Positions 1 through 30,576 of a stretch of 64,000 nt of DNA are shown piece after piece (within the stretch, counting starts at the first letter, position 1; each line of letters opens with the position of its first letter). The notes beneath the pieces are model-generated. The model searched no databases. It had not been told where the DNA came from and saw only the letters and a list, made by a program, of their open reading frames with translations. Source of the DNA: Cristatella mucedo (lineage: Eukaryota; Bryozoa; Phylactolaemata; Cristatellidae); the NCBI GenBank assembly GCA_009760855.2, contig WPIO01000017.1:5750001-5814000 (forward strand), read 5' to 3'. A program made the position numbers and the translations under genes.

Positions 1-1336
1 TTCTCCTCCGCGATGTGAAGTTTGAGTGCCTGCCTCAGCCTCTGCCTCGCTATCCTCAGATGGCTTTGCTTAGCCAGCCATCGTAATTAATAACAATAAT
101 AATGACAAATTGGATGCCGCTAATGCTAGAGGCAAGTAGGTTCGTCACGGAGGAAAATGCTTGACTTCGATAAATAGCTGGCTTCAATAATGCCCCTGGG
201 CTGGTAACGGAGACACGTACTATATAGCGAGGATTGTCTTTGGTAAATAGCTGCAGGGTCTACGGAGCTGTTCAATCTTCTGAGTGCTTGGCACTTGGCT
301 GCTGGGACATTGCTGTTTGACATAGCTCCTCGGCCATATTAGTGATACGGGACGCGCTATCTTTCTCATTCTTGCACCTGCCAAAGTTGTGGGCGTGGCA
401 AGCGTACGATGGCAGGATGCCAAACGTGCGAGAGCCGGCGATTTTATGAAACGAGCCGTGTTGGTAACCAGACACGTACGTCTGAGTGGTGTCCCTTCTC
501 CGGCGTACTGCCGCGAAACCCAACAACTGGATCTCCGGGTAGGCTAAAAGAAATTCTATAACCCAGACTAACCAATCTGCCCATTTTCTTATTACCGATA
601 AAACTGTGAGACTGGTACGTCGAAAAGCCTCGAGCCCATCCATCAAAAAGCTAGGGAGCTATTCTGGGCACTTGACCTAGGGCCCTAGTGGCTTCCCGCT
701 TTACCCACCTCAGAGTTAACCAGCGATACCTAAAAATGACAGCGGTTTGCAGCTGAAATGAAGGAAGTGAGTCTTGCGAAATAACCACAACTGCGCCATA
801 CCTGTGACTTCGCTCGCGTTCGCTCCAGCTTCTGACTACCGTCTCCTACCTACTGTTTGCTGAGGTGTTTGAAATGAGGGTAAGTTCACCCATACCTGAC
901 CCTGCACCAGGTAATCGTAAATTACAGTGATAACACAGGCGGACCTGGTAGACGTTGCTTGGCAGCCGAATAGCCAGCCTGCTCATAAAACCCCAGCCAC
1001 TGGCCCTGCCTAGCAGCTGGACGTAACCGCGGCCTCCAGCCAATATGATTGTCGTGCTCGATATGTTAGCCGAGGCGGGGAACGCCCAGAATTCAGCACG
1101 GAGAATTAGTAACTGAACATTCGCTTGTGGATCGAAGCGAAGGATATCCTAGCTCAAACTACAGCAGGTGTAGCATTAGATTAGAGAGACTCCCGAGTTA
1201 GCCGCCCTTGAGACTCACTTGCTGCCAGTGACTGTGCGACTTCCTCGAGCCGAGCCTTGTATGCATGTATTGAATTCACTTAGCTTTAGTGTCACACACT
1301 GAGCAAAGCTGGACAGGGCGACGTTTTTCACTTTAG
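1..1336. other. Upstream region of the carbonic anhydrase gene, no gene recognised
   Basis: I see no conserved exon here. A 124-codon open frame on the minus strand (272–646) matches no family I know. The bases just before the carbonic anhydrase start codon (cactttag then ATG) look like a splice acceptor, so a 5' untranslated exon may lie further upstream. I could not identify a TATA box or transcription start. Confidence 0.4.
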
Positions 1337-20197
<18,861 letters not shown>

Positions 20198-20216
20198 ATA
20201 GCCATGTGGCTTCCAG

Positions 20217-20222
20217 AATAAA
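20217..20222 (+). terminator. Poly(A) signal AATAAA of the carbonic anhydrase gene
   Basis: A canonical AATAAA starts 20 nt after the stop codon, implying a very short 3' untranslated region. Confidence 0.7.
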
Positions 20223-22009
20223 GGCAGGTCGGCAACACGACAAATACAATTGAAGGGATACAGTTGCTGCACTGCAAGCTATGGATCTACGTAATGGCAA
20301 GTCGTCTTTTTCTACATCATCTCACTCTTTCATAAGCCGAAGCACGAAAAGTGGTCAACATTTTTAAGAAAGAAGTTATTTCATGTTGCTATTTACTTTC
20401 TTATCTAACCGTTAAACACTTTCCAGAATGAGTAGTTTTGTATAGCTGAAGGCTTGATTCCCACCATCAGATGCATGTTATATTAATATCCAACCCTTGA
20501 TGGCTAGTAACAATAATAATAAAAATACATTGCGTAGCACCTTCAGAGAAATTGATCTCTTTACAGGCACCCGAATTCTGTGCCGGTGCTACAGAAGATA
20601 GGCTGGTTGAGTTTATTTTGACGGATATATTATCTAATTTCTGAGAAACGTATAACAATAATTAATAAGTTGGTTTCAAAAAATATCTATTTTTTCAAGC
20701 GTAAAAACCTATATATGCTAGGTTTTATCACGACTAAATATGGACTGCAAAATGGCTAGCTGTAGAATGCACAAGAGTCAGCACGCATTAGCACGAAAAG
20801 AAAAAATTAACACGAATCTAGGACGACAATTTGAGCTTTCTACCATTCAAATCTGAGGATTTGTGATAGTCATTGGGAATGAGTTCCGTGCTGTAGTAGC
20901 ATACTAGCCAAAGGCATGATTTCCAATGGTATTGTGGTTGGTTCTAGGCTCAGGTTACGAAATAGCAGGTGGTAGAATTATAATTGTGAATATGAAGTAT
21001 TTTTCATAAATAGGCGAGAGAAAAAATGATGAATAAATCTTAAAGTAACCAATTGAATCTTGTGTTGTCGATGCACTGCTTCATTTGACGACGGTCAAAG
21101 TTAATGAGAAGCTGGGTACCAAGGTAGTTAAAAAAAGACTTTTTAAGACTATACTAGCGTCGCTGAAAATTTTGAAAAACCATACCGCGTGACTTACTTG
21201 ACTGGTAACGTCGAGTTTGTCTATCGAAATAACTTAAAAGCATTGCCCGAGGCAATGTGCTTTAAATCTATGTGAGGTAGGTCTTCTTGATCTGCAACCA
21301 GACTAAACCAAGAGCCTTGATACCCTCAATGATGCAACCGATGTAGTGGACATGACTCTTAGGAGTGCTCTTGACTAGCATGCTCACATGCATTCTATCC
21401 GTGTACAGAATCGTCGAGATTCCTTTTTAATTTACGAAGAAATTATGGAATGCGATTTGTTAAGCACATTCTTGAATACCGTTTTAAGAATTTTGGGTCT
21501 GATGGAAGATCTAGTCTATTTCCAAGTCTTCCTTCCAAGCCTACGAAGCTTAAAGCTTAAAAAAGCTTAAAACGGAAGCTTAAAAAACAAGGGTTTTTTA
21601 CTCTAAAACTAAGTTCTGCCAGTCAGACCTAGAACAGATTTAGAAGACGGTAAGCGATTTGCAGGCCGATGTTGTGAGGTCTCACTACCCGGATATAATC
21701 GTCTCGGCCGAGAAGTTTTCAGCCTTTGCTAAAAGAATTTCGCACATTTGTGCCTCCATAAAGCCCCCTCCAACAAGGCAATGGCTGAAACGCAACTTGC
21801 GACCCTCCTGAAGTTACTGCATGCATTTTGACTTCATTAGGTCTGCTAAAAATTAACTCCTGAAGACCTTATACCACCATCTTCATGACAAGTCTTCTCT
21901 TGCAGACCAACTTAGCCCAGCCATAAAAAAATATCCTCATGCTTTGAAAATGGGTCCTTCGAATCGGTCATTGTTAGACTGATACCTAAAAAACCTGGAT
22001 TAGATAACA
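20223..22009. other. Intergenic stretch with little recognisable content
   Basis: Only a short reverse LINE tail (20506–20575) is clear. Around 21900–22010 the reading IVRLIPKKPGLDNR resembles the PKKPGLD phrase upstream of LINE reverse transcriptases, but it is weak and isolated. Confidence 0.4.
20506..20575 (-). repeat. LINE 3' tail fragment (reverse)
   Basis: An AATAATAATAA run, GTAGCACCTTCAGAGAA and TCTCTTTACAGGCAC match the reversed LINE end in decayed form. Confidence 0.6.
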
Positions 22010-22105
22010 GGAGTTTCTCACTTTCTCTTTGTTGCGTGAGATGAAGTCCGTTTACCGAACGCATACTTAAAGCCGCCTAGGTTATAAGTGCGTGAATTTA
22101 AAACG
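22010..22105 (+). repeat. LINE 3' fragment, second family
   Basis: Shares TTTCTCTTTGTTGCGTGAGA, TGAAGTC and ACCGAACGCATAC with the copy at 33.2 kb. Confidence 0.6.
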
Positions 22106-22145
22106 ATGCTGACTTGGTGCGAGATCACCTTGGAAAAAATATTAG

Positions 22146-22300
22146 CTGATTTAACTCGCATTTGTATAGCGGCAGAACAGCTTTAACGGCTATCACCACC
22201 GCTTATACTTGGCAAGAAAGGATCACCCACTAAAGAATTTGAACCTATTACCTCGGTCATGAAGAGCGAGCACCTTACCTCCTTGGACGACGCAGCCCCG
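22146..22300 (-). mobile_element. SINE family B (reverse)
   Basis: Reverse-oriented: TTTGTATAGCGGCAGAACAG, AACGGCTATCACCACCGCTT, GGATCACCCACT, a degraded B box (TTTGAACC), and GAGCACCTTACCTCCTTGG corresponding to the A-box end. Confidence 0.75.
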
Positions 22301-22650
22301 TTAGGAACATGGAGATCAGCACTAAGTGCGATAATACTTCAGATATGTTTGCCGCGGTCATGTTTAGGTTAAGACACATTCCCGACTGACGTCATCACAT
22401 CCTCCGAATCGACTAGTAAGAAGCTCAAAATTTTCGTGATTTTCGTAGCTATGCCTAGATTCATGCTGCTTGTCCTTTGCATGTTAATGCATGCTGACAT
22501 TGCGTCCTACCACAAGCCATTCTACACCGTCCCATTTTCTATTTAATCAGGATAAAACCATGCATATATGGGTTTTCTAACGCTTGAAAATAGTTAAGTT
22601 TTGTAACCAACTTATTAGTTATAGGTATGGTGACTCTCATAAATTTGATA

Positions 22651-22784
22651 ACCTATCTGATTAAGACTAGTTTTGCCCAAAAACTTGTTACTTGGTTTAT
22701 ATTTTCTGCGTCTGCCTTACCTATCTGATAAGACTAGTTTTTCCCAAAACTGGTTACTTGGTTTATATTTCCTGCGTCTGCCTT
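22651..22784. repeat. Tandem duplication, about 67 bp × 2
   Basis: Two adjacent copies (22651–22718, 22719–22784) start at ACCTATCTGA and end at TGCGTCTGCCTT, with a few differences. Confidence 0.9.
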
Positions 22785-24453
22785 GTTTTCCTCCGACATG
22801 CAGACCCTCATACATTCGCATTAGTGGTGATGCAGGCTATTAGGCAAAAGTATTTTAAGTCCGGTGCTGTCTGATACAGTTAACAGATTTTGTATTGCAT
22901 GCAAAAAGTTGCATAGTTTGAAGCAACTTTATGGGAGTAAATCTTTTTTGTTCTCCTCTCTGATCAATGCATCAACTGGTGTTGATAAGTGCTCTTGTGG
23001 AGGCGAGTGGGTCTAACTCCCCACCATTGGTCTAGCTGTAAGGGAAAGTTGCAATCGTTTTAAGGGCTAATTTGATAAAAAAAAAATACCCTCTAGCCCT
23101 CTTTCAGGCCTTTGCGAGTGGTAGCTGGCTTTTATCAAGCTTTCCAGTGGGTTTTAGGTGGCTCTCTTTTGTTAGCGTTTCACTTAAGCACACGTTGCGG
23201 CGACAAACTGGGTTTAGCGGCTCCCATCTAGGCACAACTAGGGGCACAACTAGGTCGCAAAAAGAGCCCTCTTAGTAGTACTGCGTCGGCAGACGTGAGA
23301 TGAATGCTGGTGAAGCTCCAAGCCTTGGAATGATGGCTGGTGAGTTGTAGGTACAGCAGCAACGCTCACTGGAGTGAAGCCACTAGCGGAACACGAAAGC
23401 GTCAACGAAGAGCGTTCATACCTGAACATTACAAGTCCCTTTCCATAGTGTGGAGAATTGTATTCGATTGCCGTAAAGTAGACGCGTTTAACAATACACT
23501 AAATCTATTGATACTAAGTCAGGAGCATAACTCAGCTCAACTGCTAATGCTCAACTAACTGCCTATGCATGGCTTCAGCTTTTATGCTGCCCAACCCGGA
23601 TTACCTCACAATCGGTTCAAAGACGTTATAATAAACGGACAGTGACATAATAATCTCGGCAGTCATAACCTGTTTGATTTAACATAATACCCCGTTTCAG
23701 CGTACGGCCTGGTGATATGCATCTATGTACAATTGCATTAGTTCTAGCACTAGGACAAATTAGGAGACGCTAATGAAGACCTGGAGAATTTTCGAGTAAA
23801 CAGCAATAAAATCATTGCTGCTGAATTGCAAGCTAGACTAATGGAGCACTGAACCCCCTAATAGTAGGAGCGTGCGTTCAGATGGTGGAATTTTCAGGCA
23901 CTATTGCGGGACATTGTAGGTATGCTTGTGTCAAGACAGATTTATTATGAGTGAAGCTTACGATGTACACGAGTAGGCTATAACCCTTTTCAGGCACTTC
24001 AGGGGTGGGAAGTTGAGAGCACAGCAGGTATTCAATTGATCAAGCACGTTGTTTTTTCCTGGGTCGTTCTCTGGGTTAGACAACAGGTAAAGTTCTAGAA
24101 TTTCTGTTATTTTAGTGTAATTTATGTAGTGTAAGCTACAGGCATAGCTATTGCGCTGCTGCATGCCATTCAAAAATGGCTCTATACCACCCGTGGAAAA
24201 TTTGGCTAAAGACTAAGCAAGATAATATTTAGTAGGAAGCAATTGGAGAACAAGTGATGCAACCAAACCCCTTGCAAGTTGGCATGGAATAAAAAGGACT
24301 GACCACACGCAACACACTTGCACATTGAATAAAAATTACGTAACGGGAGGCTTGAACGGATTTAGCTTGGGAAGCAAGAATCCCATTTATGAGATTGGGA
24401 CTACTGAATTCGTTTGAGCTATGAAAATGATACAACCGTTAGAACTCGTTGTT
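22785..24453. other. Intergenic stretch, nothing recognised
   Basis: No conserved coding sequence or repeat was identified. Short open frames near 23072–23558 resemble no family. Confidence 0.4.
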
Positions 24454-24498
24454 TAAATATAATTCATTTATATATATAGCGCCCCCAAGAGAGCTTAA
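24454..24498 (-). repeat. SINE family A tail (reverse), abutting a LINE tail
   Basis: TATAATTCATTTATATATAT, then AGCGCCCCCAAGAGAGCTTA. It stops where the AAT tail of the next element begins, so the LINE copy may have inserted into the SINE. Confidence 0.6.
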
Positions 24499-24724
24499 AT
24501 AATAATAATAATAATAATAATAATGCACTTGATAAAGCACTCTCAGAGAGCTCATTCTTTTTCTAGGCGCTCTACATTTGCTGCGAAGGGAAACGCGATT
24601 GAAAGATGAGTAATATCATGCTTGATAAACAACATTAATAACACGGTTAGGGGTGACATGCGCACGGTCAGCATGCAGGTGTGGTTAGTGGCAGCATGGG
24701 CAGTGTCAGCACGTATAATAATGG
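24499..24724 (-). repeat. LINE 3' end (reverse)
   Basis: Starts with nine or ten AAT units, then CACTTGATAAAGCACTCTC and the reversed 3' untranslated region through GGTTAGTGGCAGCATG and CAGTGTCAGCACG. Confidence 0.85.
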
Positions 24725-26894
24725 TGCAGTTGTGAAACCTACCGCTGATCGCTTCAGCTTCTACCGACTTTCATTAAAATATTTAATGGCTGCTGTTGAA
24801 TCTCGAATCCGCTTAGCGCGTAGCGCATGGGTGCGAGAACCAGGCACCAACGAGCCTCTGCTCTTTAAGTACTCATGCAAGATATTGTGGAAGGATCATC
24901 TCTGCATCAACGCAAAGCCTCGCTCACTTTGGCAGAAATCCAAAAGAGTGTCTTTCTGCAAAATTTTCGTGTGCTGATTGTATTCTGAAAGCTCTGGCGC
25001 TTGAAAATTATAGGAACAAAAAATACTGCTGTAAACGACACAATTTGATACAAAGACTAACATGGCAGACCTCAAAGGTGTGTGGCAGGCTGCCATATTG
25101 TATTGTTGGAGAAACTATCTTCAGCAAAATTTTACAATCCCCGATCTCAGGCAAGGCTGAAAAAATAAAAAAGCTTATCGAGAAGCAGATGTTAATGCAC
25201 GGGCAACTCCTATATATTAAACTGAGATTAGAAAATTTAACTGATTAGGCAGAAAGCTGTTTCTCGCATAATGAGCTAACTGTTTGGGTGGAAAGCTTTG
25301 TTTCTCCATAATGAATACTTGAGCTCAATGCCTGTGAATTTGCTTTGCTGAGCCGTAGTATAGCTACAGTATAGCTATCTATCTATATAGTATAAAACTA
25401 CACGTCTATTACTCGTCGCTCACGAAGTACTAGTCGCCACCTTGCCGCGTGACGGAGGGAAGGACGGGCTGACTTTCTCGCTTTAATTAGTAGAGATGCT
25501 GAATGGGGGTGATTAGGAAGTGATCCGGTCAGCAGAGTCACTATAGGTTGGCAGCTGTGCCACGCAGCCATGGTAAGTAGAATTTGCCTCTAGTTCCGCA
25601 GGGCGAGGCTCGGTTGCTTGCTTTCGCTCTGTGTTGACGCTGTATAGGCCCTGTGCCTGCATTAATACCCGCTCGTGGGACCTCAGCAGTTACACGGATA
25701 GAAGTCATCATCGTTCTGCCTCTAGCCTAGGCAGAGAAAAGGAGCCGGGAGCATACCGGAACAGTAGTGCCTAACTGCAGCCTACGGCACACGATTTGAC
25801 CGCCGGCTGTTGACAGTGAGGGCAGCCTCGTTGACCTCTGTAGCTGTATACGCTGAGTGTCTTGATCTCATCATCAACTGAGCATTTTATTGTGCAACGC
25901 GAGAGGGCTAATTTGGCTGCTCCGCTCTGCCAACACTTGTAGCCTAACGATAATGACCGCTCTCGGATGCTCTAATCCAATCTGCGAACGTAAAGAAGCA
26001 ACTAGTTAATCTCTCAGTGAGCTGTTAAGAGAATCTCGCCGTGGCTTAGGGACTTGGCAACCGAGAGCTTTCTACGAGTTTTACTTAGGCAACATTTTGC
26101 ACAATGCTTGCTTGAAGCTTAAGAAAGTAAAAGCAACAAGCTGCCGGAATGTGCAAAATTAGCAAATCGTACAATCGCAGCAACTCCAGACTTCGGTGCT
26201 ACTGGGAAACGCCAGCTGCAAAGCAGAGTAGGCAGAATACGTCCAGCCATATGCGTGCTTCCGAGTCGTAATGACGGAGTTCGAAATCGTGCCTTTGTGT
26301 GGACGTATCATGCAGTTATGGACCAAAAGCAAATTGCTCCATGGTTAGAGAGCTAGCTATGGTTAGCGTAGTGCATGCATAGCTTTGCAAGGATGCTGGC
26401 TAGTTACGGAACGAGTCACACGCCCAGTGGCGTCAGTACAGCTTCTGCACTCATTGCCTCGCCTGCTGGCTCAGTCCACCCGACCAGCACCAGTCACGTG
26501 GGCAACAAGCTTTTAGCATGCGTGACATTCTTGACAAGGACACGATATATCATTTGGCCGCCAATCGGATAATTAGCCTTCAGAACCTGGCATCAGTCTG
26601 ACTTAGTGTCAAATGTTTTGACCGTGCAGCTAGCCAGAAATACGGCAGAGCCAGAGCTACACTTGCATCATCTGTGCTACAGACCGCGGCAAGCTGATGA
26701 TGTATATTTCGCTCTCTTCAAATGTCGCTAACAGAACCGACTGATCGGCCAGGATTTGTGGTGATATGGGCCTCCAGGAGCAGCAAAGCTTTATTTGATT
26801 ATCCCAAATATATCGACCTGTATACATTCTGGCAGTGCTGCCTAACGGAAGTAGTACTTAGGCTGCATACCATAAACACGCACATACATATGTA

Positions 26895-26969
<75 letters not shown>

Positions 26970-28120
26970 CTGTTAATTATTATGAACTTCTTAGATCAAT
27001 CCGGAATAAGACTCCCGAAAGAGCAACACAAATTACTGGTGCTTCACCTGACGATCATGCCTCTTGATCGCTACGCTAGTGTTTTTAGCAGTGCTAGCGA
27101 ATCCTACACGCCACATCCACACCTGCAGATATGAACTGAAGAGGAATTTCGGGAAGCTTAAATATATTCCCGCGTCACCAAGACATTCTTACTCTCTCTC
27201 TCTCCTTTTCCGACAGTATTCTGACAAGTCAATCAGTGTGCGACCAACCAATAGCACCAGCTTTAGGGCCAGGTCTGCTCCTACTGGACTCAGTTCTGGG
27301 GTTAGCTAATACAGCATTGAAAACACCAAAACTACCGCAAGCCTGGTTTTAGAATCCAGCTCCCAGTTCGTCCTGTCTGTCGCCTCGGCTTCAAAGCAGC
27401 ACTGGGAATTAAATGGAGACATTTGACTACTATTGAAATCATATTGGTCACAGAGCTTTCTACGAAATATTGGCACTAAGTTTACGCTATCCGGATTACA
27501 GGGTGAATGCCCGTATAAGTACGGGTTCATCCTAATTGCAATTAAGGTTGCATCTTTAAAACGTTTGTTTGCAAGTAACAAACGCCATGACCATTTGGCG
27601 TCGTGCAGCGCTTGACAGACTGCATCGGGTGCTACGTTGCCCTGCAAGATGCCCGTGCAGCTCGATTTGGGCAAGCTACGGAAATGGCTGCCTAGAAATC
27701 TCATGGACTGCGGCTTATTGTTCTTCAGTGTTCCGATCGTGCTGTAGGCAAGTGCGTACTCAAGATTTTGCTACGAGGAGCTCGGTCTCGACCTTGAGGG
27801 ATACTGCCAAAATGTGGTGCCTCTAAAAAGTGGTTATTATTACTCTTACTTTTACTTTAACTGTCGCTTTACCTATTGGTTTGACTCGTAAAAACAAAGA
27901 GCTTAAAGCAGAGCTTGATTCCAAACCTCTTCACACGCAGAGAGAAACCCCTTTTGGAGAGCCAAAAGCTGCAACCCAATAGCTATCTACACCGTAACTA
28001 ACTCTATGGTCCATCTCAAATGTCATTATCTACGTTCATAGGTATTTGCGGTTAACCTTTCTGCCCAAGGATCACCGCCCCTAAAAGGTCATTAGCCGCC
28101 CCATGGAAACGCCGTTGCTT
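24725..28120. other. Intergenic stretch with one microsatellite
   Basis: The sequence at 25390–26700 is richer in CG than its surroundings. It includes a TATA-like run (about 25370–25395) and CCATG followed by gtaagt at 25570, but no exon I recognise. A 132-codon minus frame (27306–27704) matches no known family. Confidence 0.35.
26897..26967. repeat. (AT)n(GT)n(AT)n microsatellite
   Basis: Two AT runs flank a short GT run. Confidence 0.95.
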
Positions 28121-28560
28121 ATAATTATAATAATAATAATAGACGATAAAGCTCCCTCAGAGAACTCAATCTCTTTCTAGGCGCTTTACATTCGCTGAAA
28201 AAAACACGATCGTATGGTGAGTGGTATCATGCTCGATAAACAACATGAATAACATGGTTAGGGGTGACATGCATAGGGTTAGCAAGCCAGTGTGGTTAGT
28301 GGCAGCATGCAACTGTGACAGCACGCATAGGCACATGAAGGACGAGTCACAGGGACCCACTAAATGCTGTCCTAAATAGGTGTTTTTAAGTTCTTTTAAA
28401 TGTGGTCAAGTCTGGGGATGTTGTGACGAAAGTCGGGAGTGAGTTCCAGGCTTCAGGGGCATACGAATTAAATGCACGGTCTCCAAGGATTTGAGGTTTG
28501 TACGAGGTATTGATAAACTGTTGGATTCCAAAAAGCGGGTGGTACTATGCTTGGCCTGGT
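28121..28560 (-). pseudogene. L2/CR1-type LINE 3' part (reverse)
   Basis: Begins with an AAT tail, includes the reversed 3' untranslated region, then the reading IPRTNLKSLETVHLIRMPLK and SESNSL-type phrases of the reverse-transcriptase C-terminus. It breaks off after GCTTGGCCTGG. Confidence 0.85.
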
Positions 28561-29268
28561 GTTTCCCATTTCGGGAAAGCCGGAATCTCTGCACTGACGA
28601 TACACAATCCGGAAGCGTCTTCGGAGCAATCTATTAAGACACGCCTACCTCAAATTTGCATAGGAAATGGAGCCGCTATGCAAGCCTGCTTAAGCCTGAC
28701 TAACGGAACTACATCCCTGGCTTTTTTGAGAATGCCGTGTTCAGCTTTAGAGAATTAAGCACCTCTCAAAACAGGTCTGAAAGTATACGCCGAATGCGCT
28801 CTGCGCCAGCCTCCTTTTAGCCCCGTCAAAATAAAAATGGAGTGTTCCCTCTTCTCTGTCGAAACGGATCAGATGATCGAGCAGAAGGTATAAGGCCACT
28901 GCGGTATAAGCCCGAGCAACCACTCGCTAAGCTGGTGCTTCTGAAAGCTTGATAGTAACCTGGAATGGACTGTAAGAGCAAACAACAAACGGAGTAAAGA
29001 GGACGCTTTTTCGAGGGCTTGTAGTGGCTATGGGCCGGCTCAACGTACGTCAACGCACAGCAGAAGCTGCCGCAGGCATTCCAGCTTTCGGCGTGCAATC
29101 GGAAGCACAAATCAACTAGCAGGCTGAGCTGACAGCAAACGATTTGCCAGCCCTACCTCAGGTGGCATCTCGCCGGTCACGTGATTGTCAACACTAACTT
29201 CCCTTCTGAAGCTTAAGCTAAACAGGTGGATGCTTCTCTGTCTGGCCATCGGCCTGATCTGACGGACC

Positions 29269-29270
<2 letters not shown>
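28561..29270. other. Intergenic stretch, nothing recognised
   Basis: A 94-codon minus frame (28826–29110) resembles no known family. I see no repeat here. Confidence 0.35.

Positions 29271-29304
<34 letters not shown>
29271..29304. repeat. (TC)n microsatellite
   Basis: About 17 TC units. Confidence 0.95.
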
Positions 29305-29309
<5 letters not shown>

Positions 29310-29519
29310 TCCTCTCTAACTCTCTATATTCAGTCGTTAGTGCTAAATCCTCACTCCCAGCTGGTGCACTGAGTTATTCATTCGACTTCATTCCAATAGG
29401 CACTTCAACACCGTGAGTTTTGTTTGGGACAGCCCAGCATAGCTCTTTCAGCATGTACAATTGAAGGGGCTTCAGTTCCACTTCCTTTCTGGCAAGTACT
29501 TGGAGTCGGACATAAAAAT

Positions 29520-29650
29520 ATATATAAAATATAATTCATTTGTACAGCTCCCTAAGAGAACTTAATCTCTATTTAGACGCTTCGCATATGCCACGGGCTC
29601 GAGCTCACAACCTCGACCAGACCGTAGAATCAGCTCCACGGTCCATGTGG
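29520..29650 (-). mobile_element. SINE family A (reverse)
   Basis: TATAATTCATTTGTACAGCT, AGAGAACTTAATCTCTATTT, CATATGCCACGGGCTCGAGC and CTCGACCAGACC match the 11.3-kb copy. The far tRNA end is diverged. Confidence 0.7.
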
Positions 29651-29994
29651 CTAGTCTGGATAGGTAGCCGACTAATTGTCGCCTCTGACGTGTGCAGGCA
29701 AGTGTCTGTAACGACTTGCTAGTTGCCTAGAAACTGCTGGCAAAAACCACTGAATGGTGTAGTAGCAGAGACGGGGTGGGGTGGTTGGCTCACTCGGAAG
29801 GTTAAAACTGTGAGGCCATGCTTGACAACGTGTGCCTTCAGAGTGTCAACTTTACTCCACCGGTTGGCTCCAGCCGAGGGTTGGCAGCAAAGAGGAAGTG
29901 CATATGGGCTATAATGGTGGTGGAACTTGCTCATTGTATTAAATGAAGGAGAGTGGTGGTCTTCGATTTGCTTCCTGTCAACAACCACGGACTA

Positions 29995-30576
29995 ATACTA
30001 ATAATAATAATAATACATTTGCATAGCACAATCAGAGAACGTAATCTTTTTCTAGGCACTTAATTTATTTTGTTGACGAAGCGCGATCATACGGTTAGCA
30101 AGAACTCGCAGTGTCAGGCTGACACTGCCGTTTCTGTGCCTATGCACGATGACAGTGTCAGCATGCATAGGCACACAGACGTCTGATCACAAGGACCCTG
30201 CAAATGCAGCAAGAAACAGGTGCGTTTCAGCTTCTTTTTAAATGTCTCTAAGTCAGGGAATGTAATGAGGTCAGTCGGAAGCTAGTTTCAGGCTTTGGAA
30301 GCACGCGAACCAAAGGCAAAATCTCCAAATATTGCGAGGTTGGTTTAAGGCATAGCTAAAAGATTTGAGCCGGAAGAGCGGGTGGTACGATGCCTGACCT
30401 TGTCGGGGAGTAGCTCTGACGAGGTAGGCTGGAGCAAGACAATGAGGGAACATAAATAATGAGCGACAATATCATGAAGTCGATGCACAGCTTGACTGGG
30501 ACCCAGTGAGAGTCGGTGGGAAGTGGTGCAATGTGGCAGCTGCGAAGCTCACGACAGACAAGCCTAGCTGCAGGCC
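29995..30576 (-). pseudogene. L2/CR1-type LINE 3' part (reverse), diverged
   Basis: Begins with AAT units, then a decayed 3' untranslated region and the reversed C-terminal coding segment (for example GTGGTACGATGCCTGACC). It ends at CACGACAGACAAGCCTAGCT, a conserved point also present at 44.8 and 62.3 kb. Confidence 0.8.

Noticed and set aside
272-646. 124-codon minus-strand open frame as a gene
   Set aside because: No recognisable domain, no splice or promoter support; kept only as a remark.
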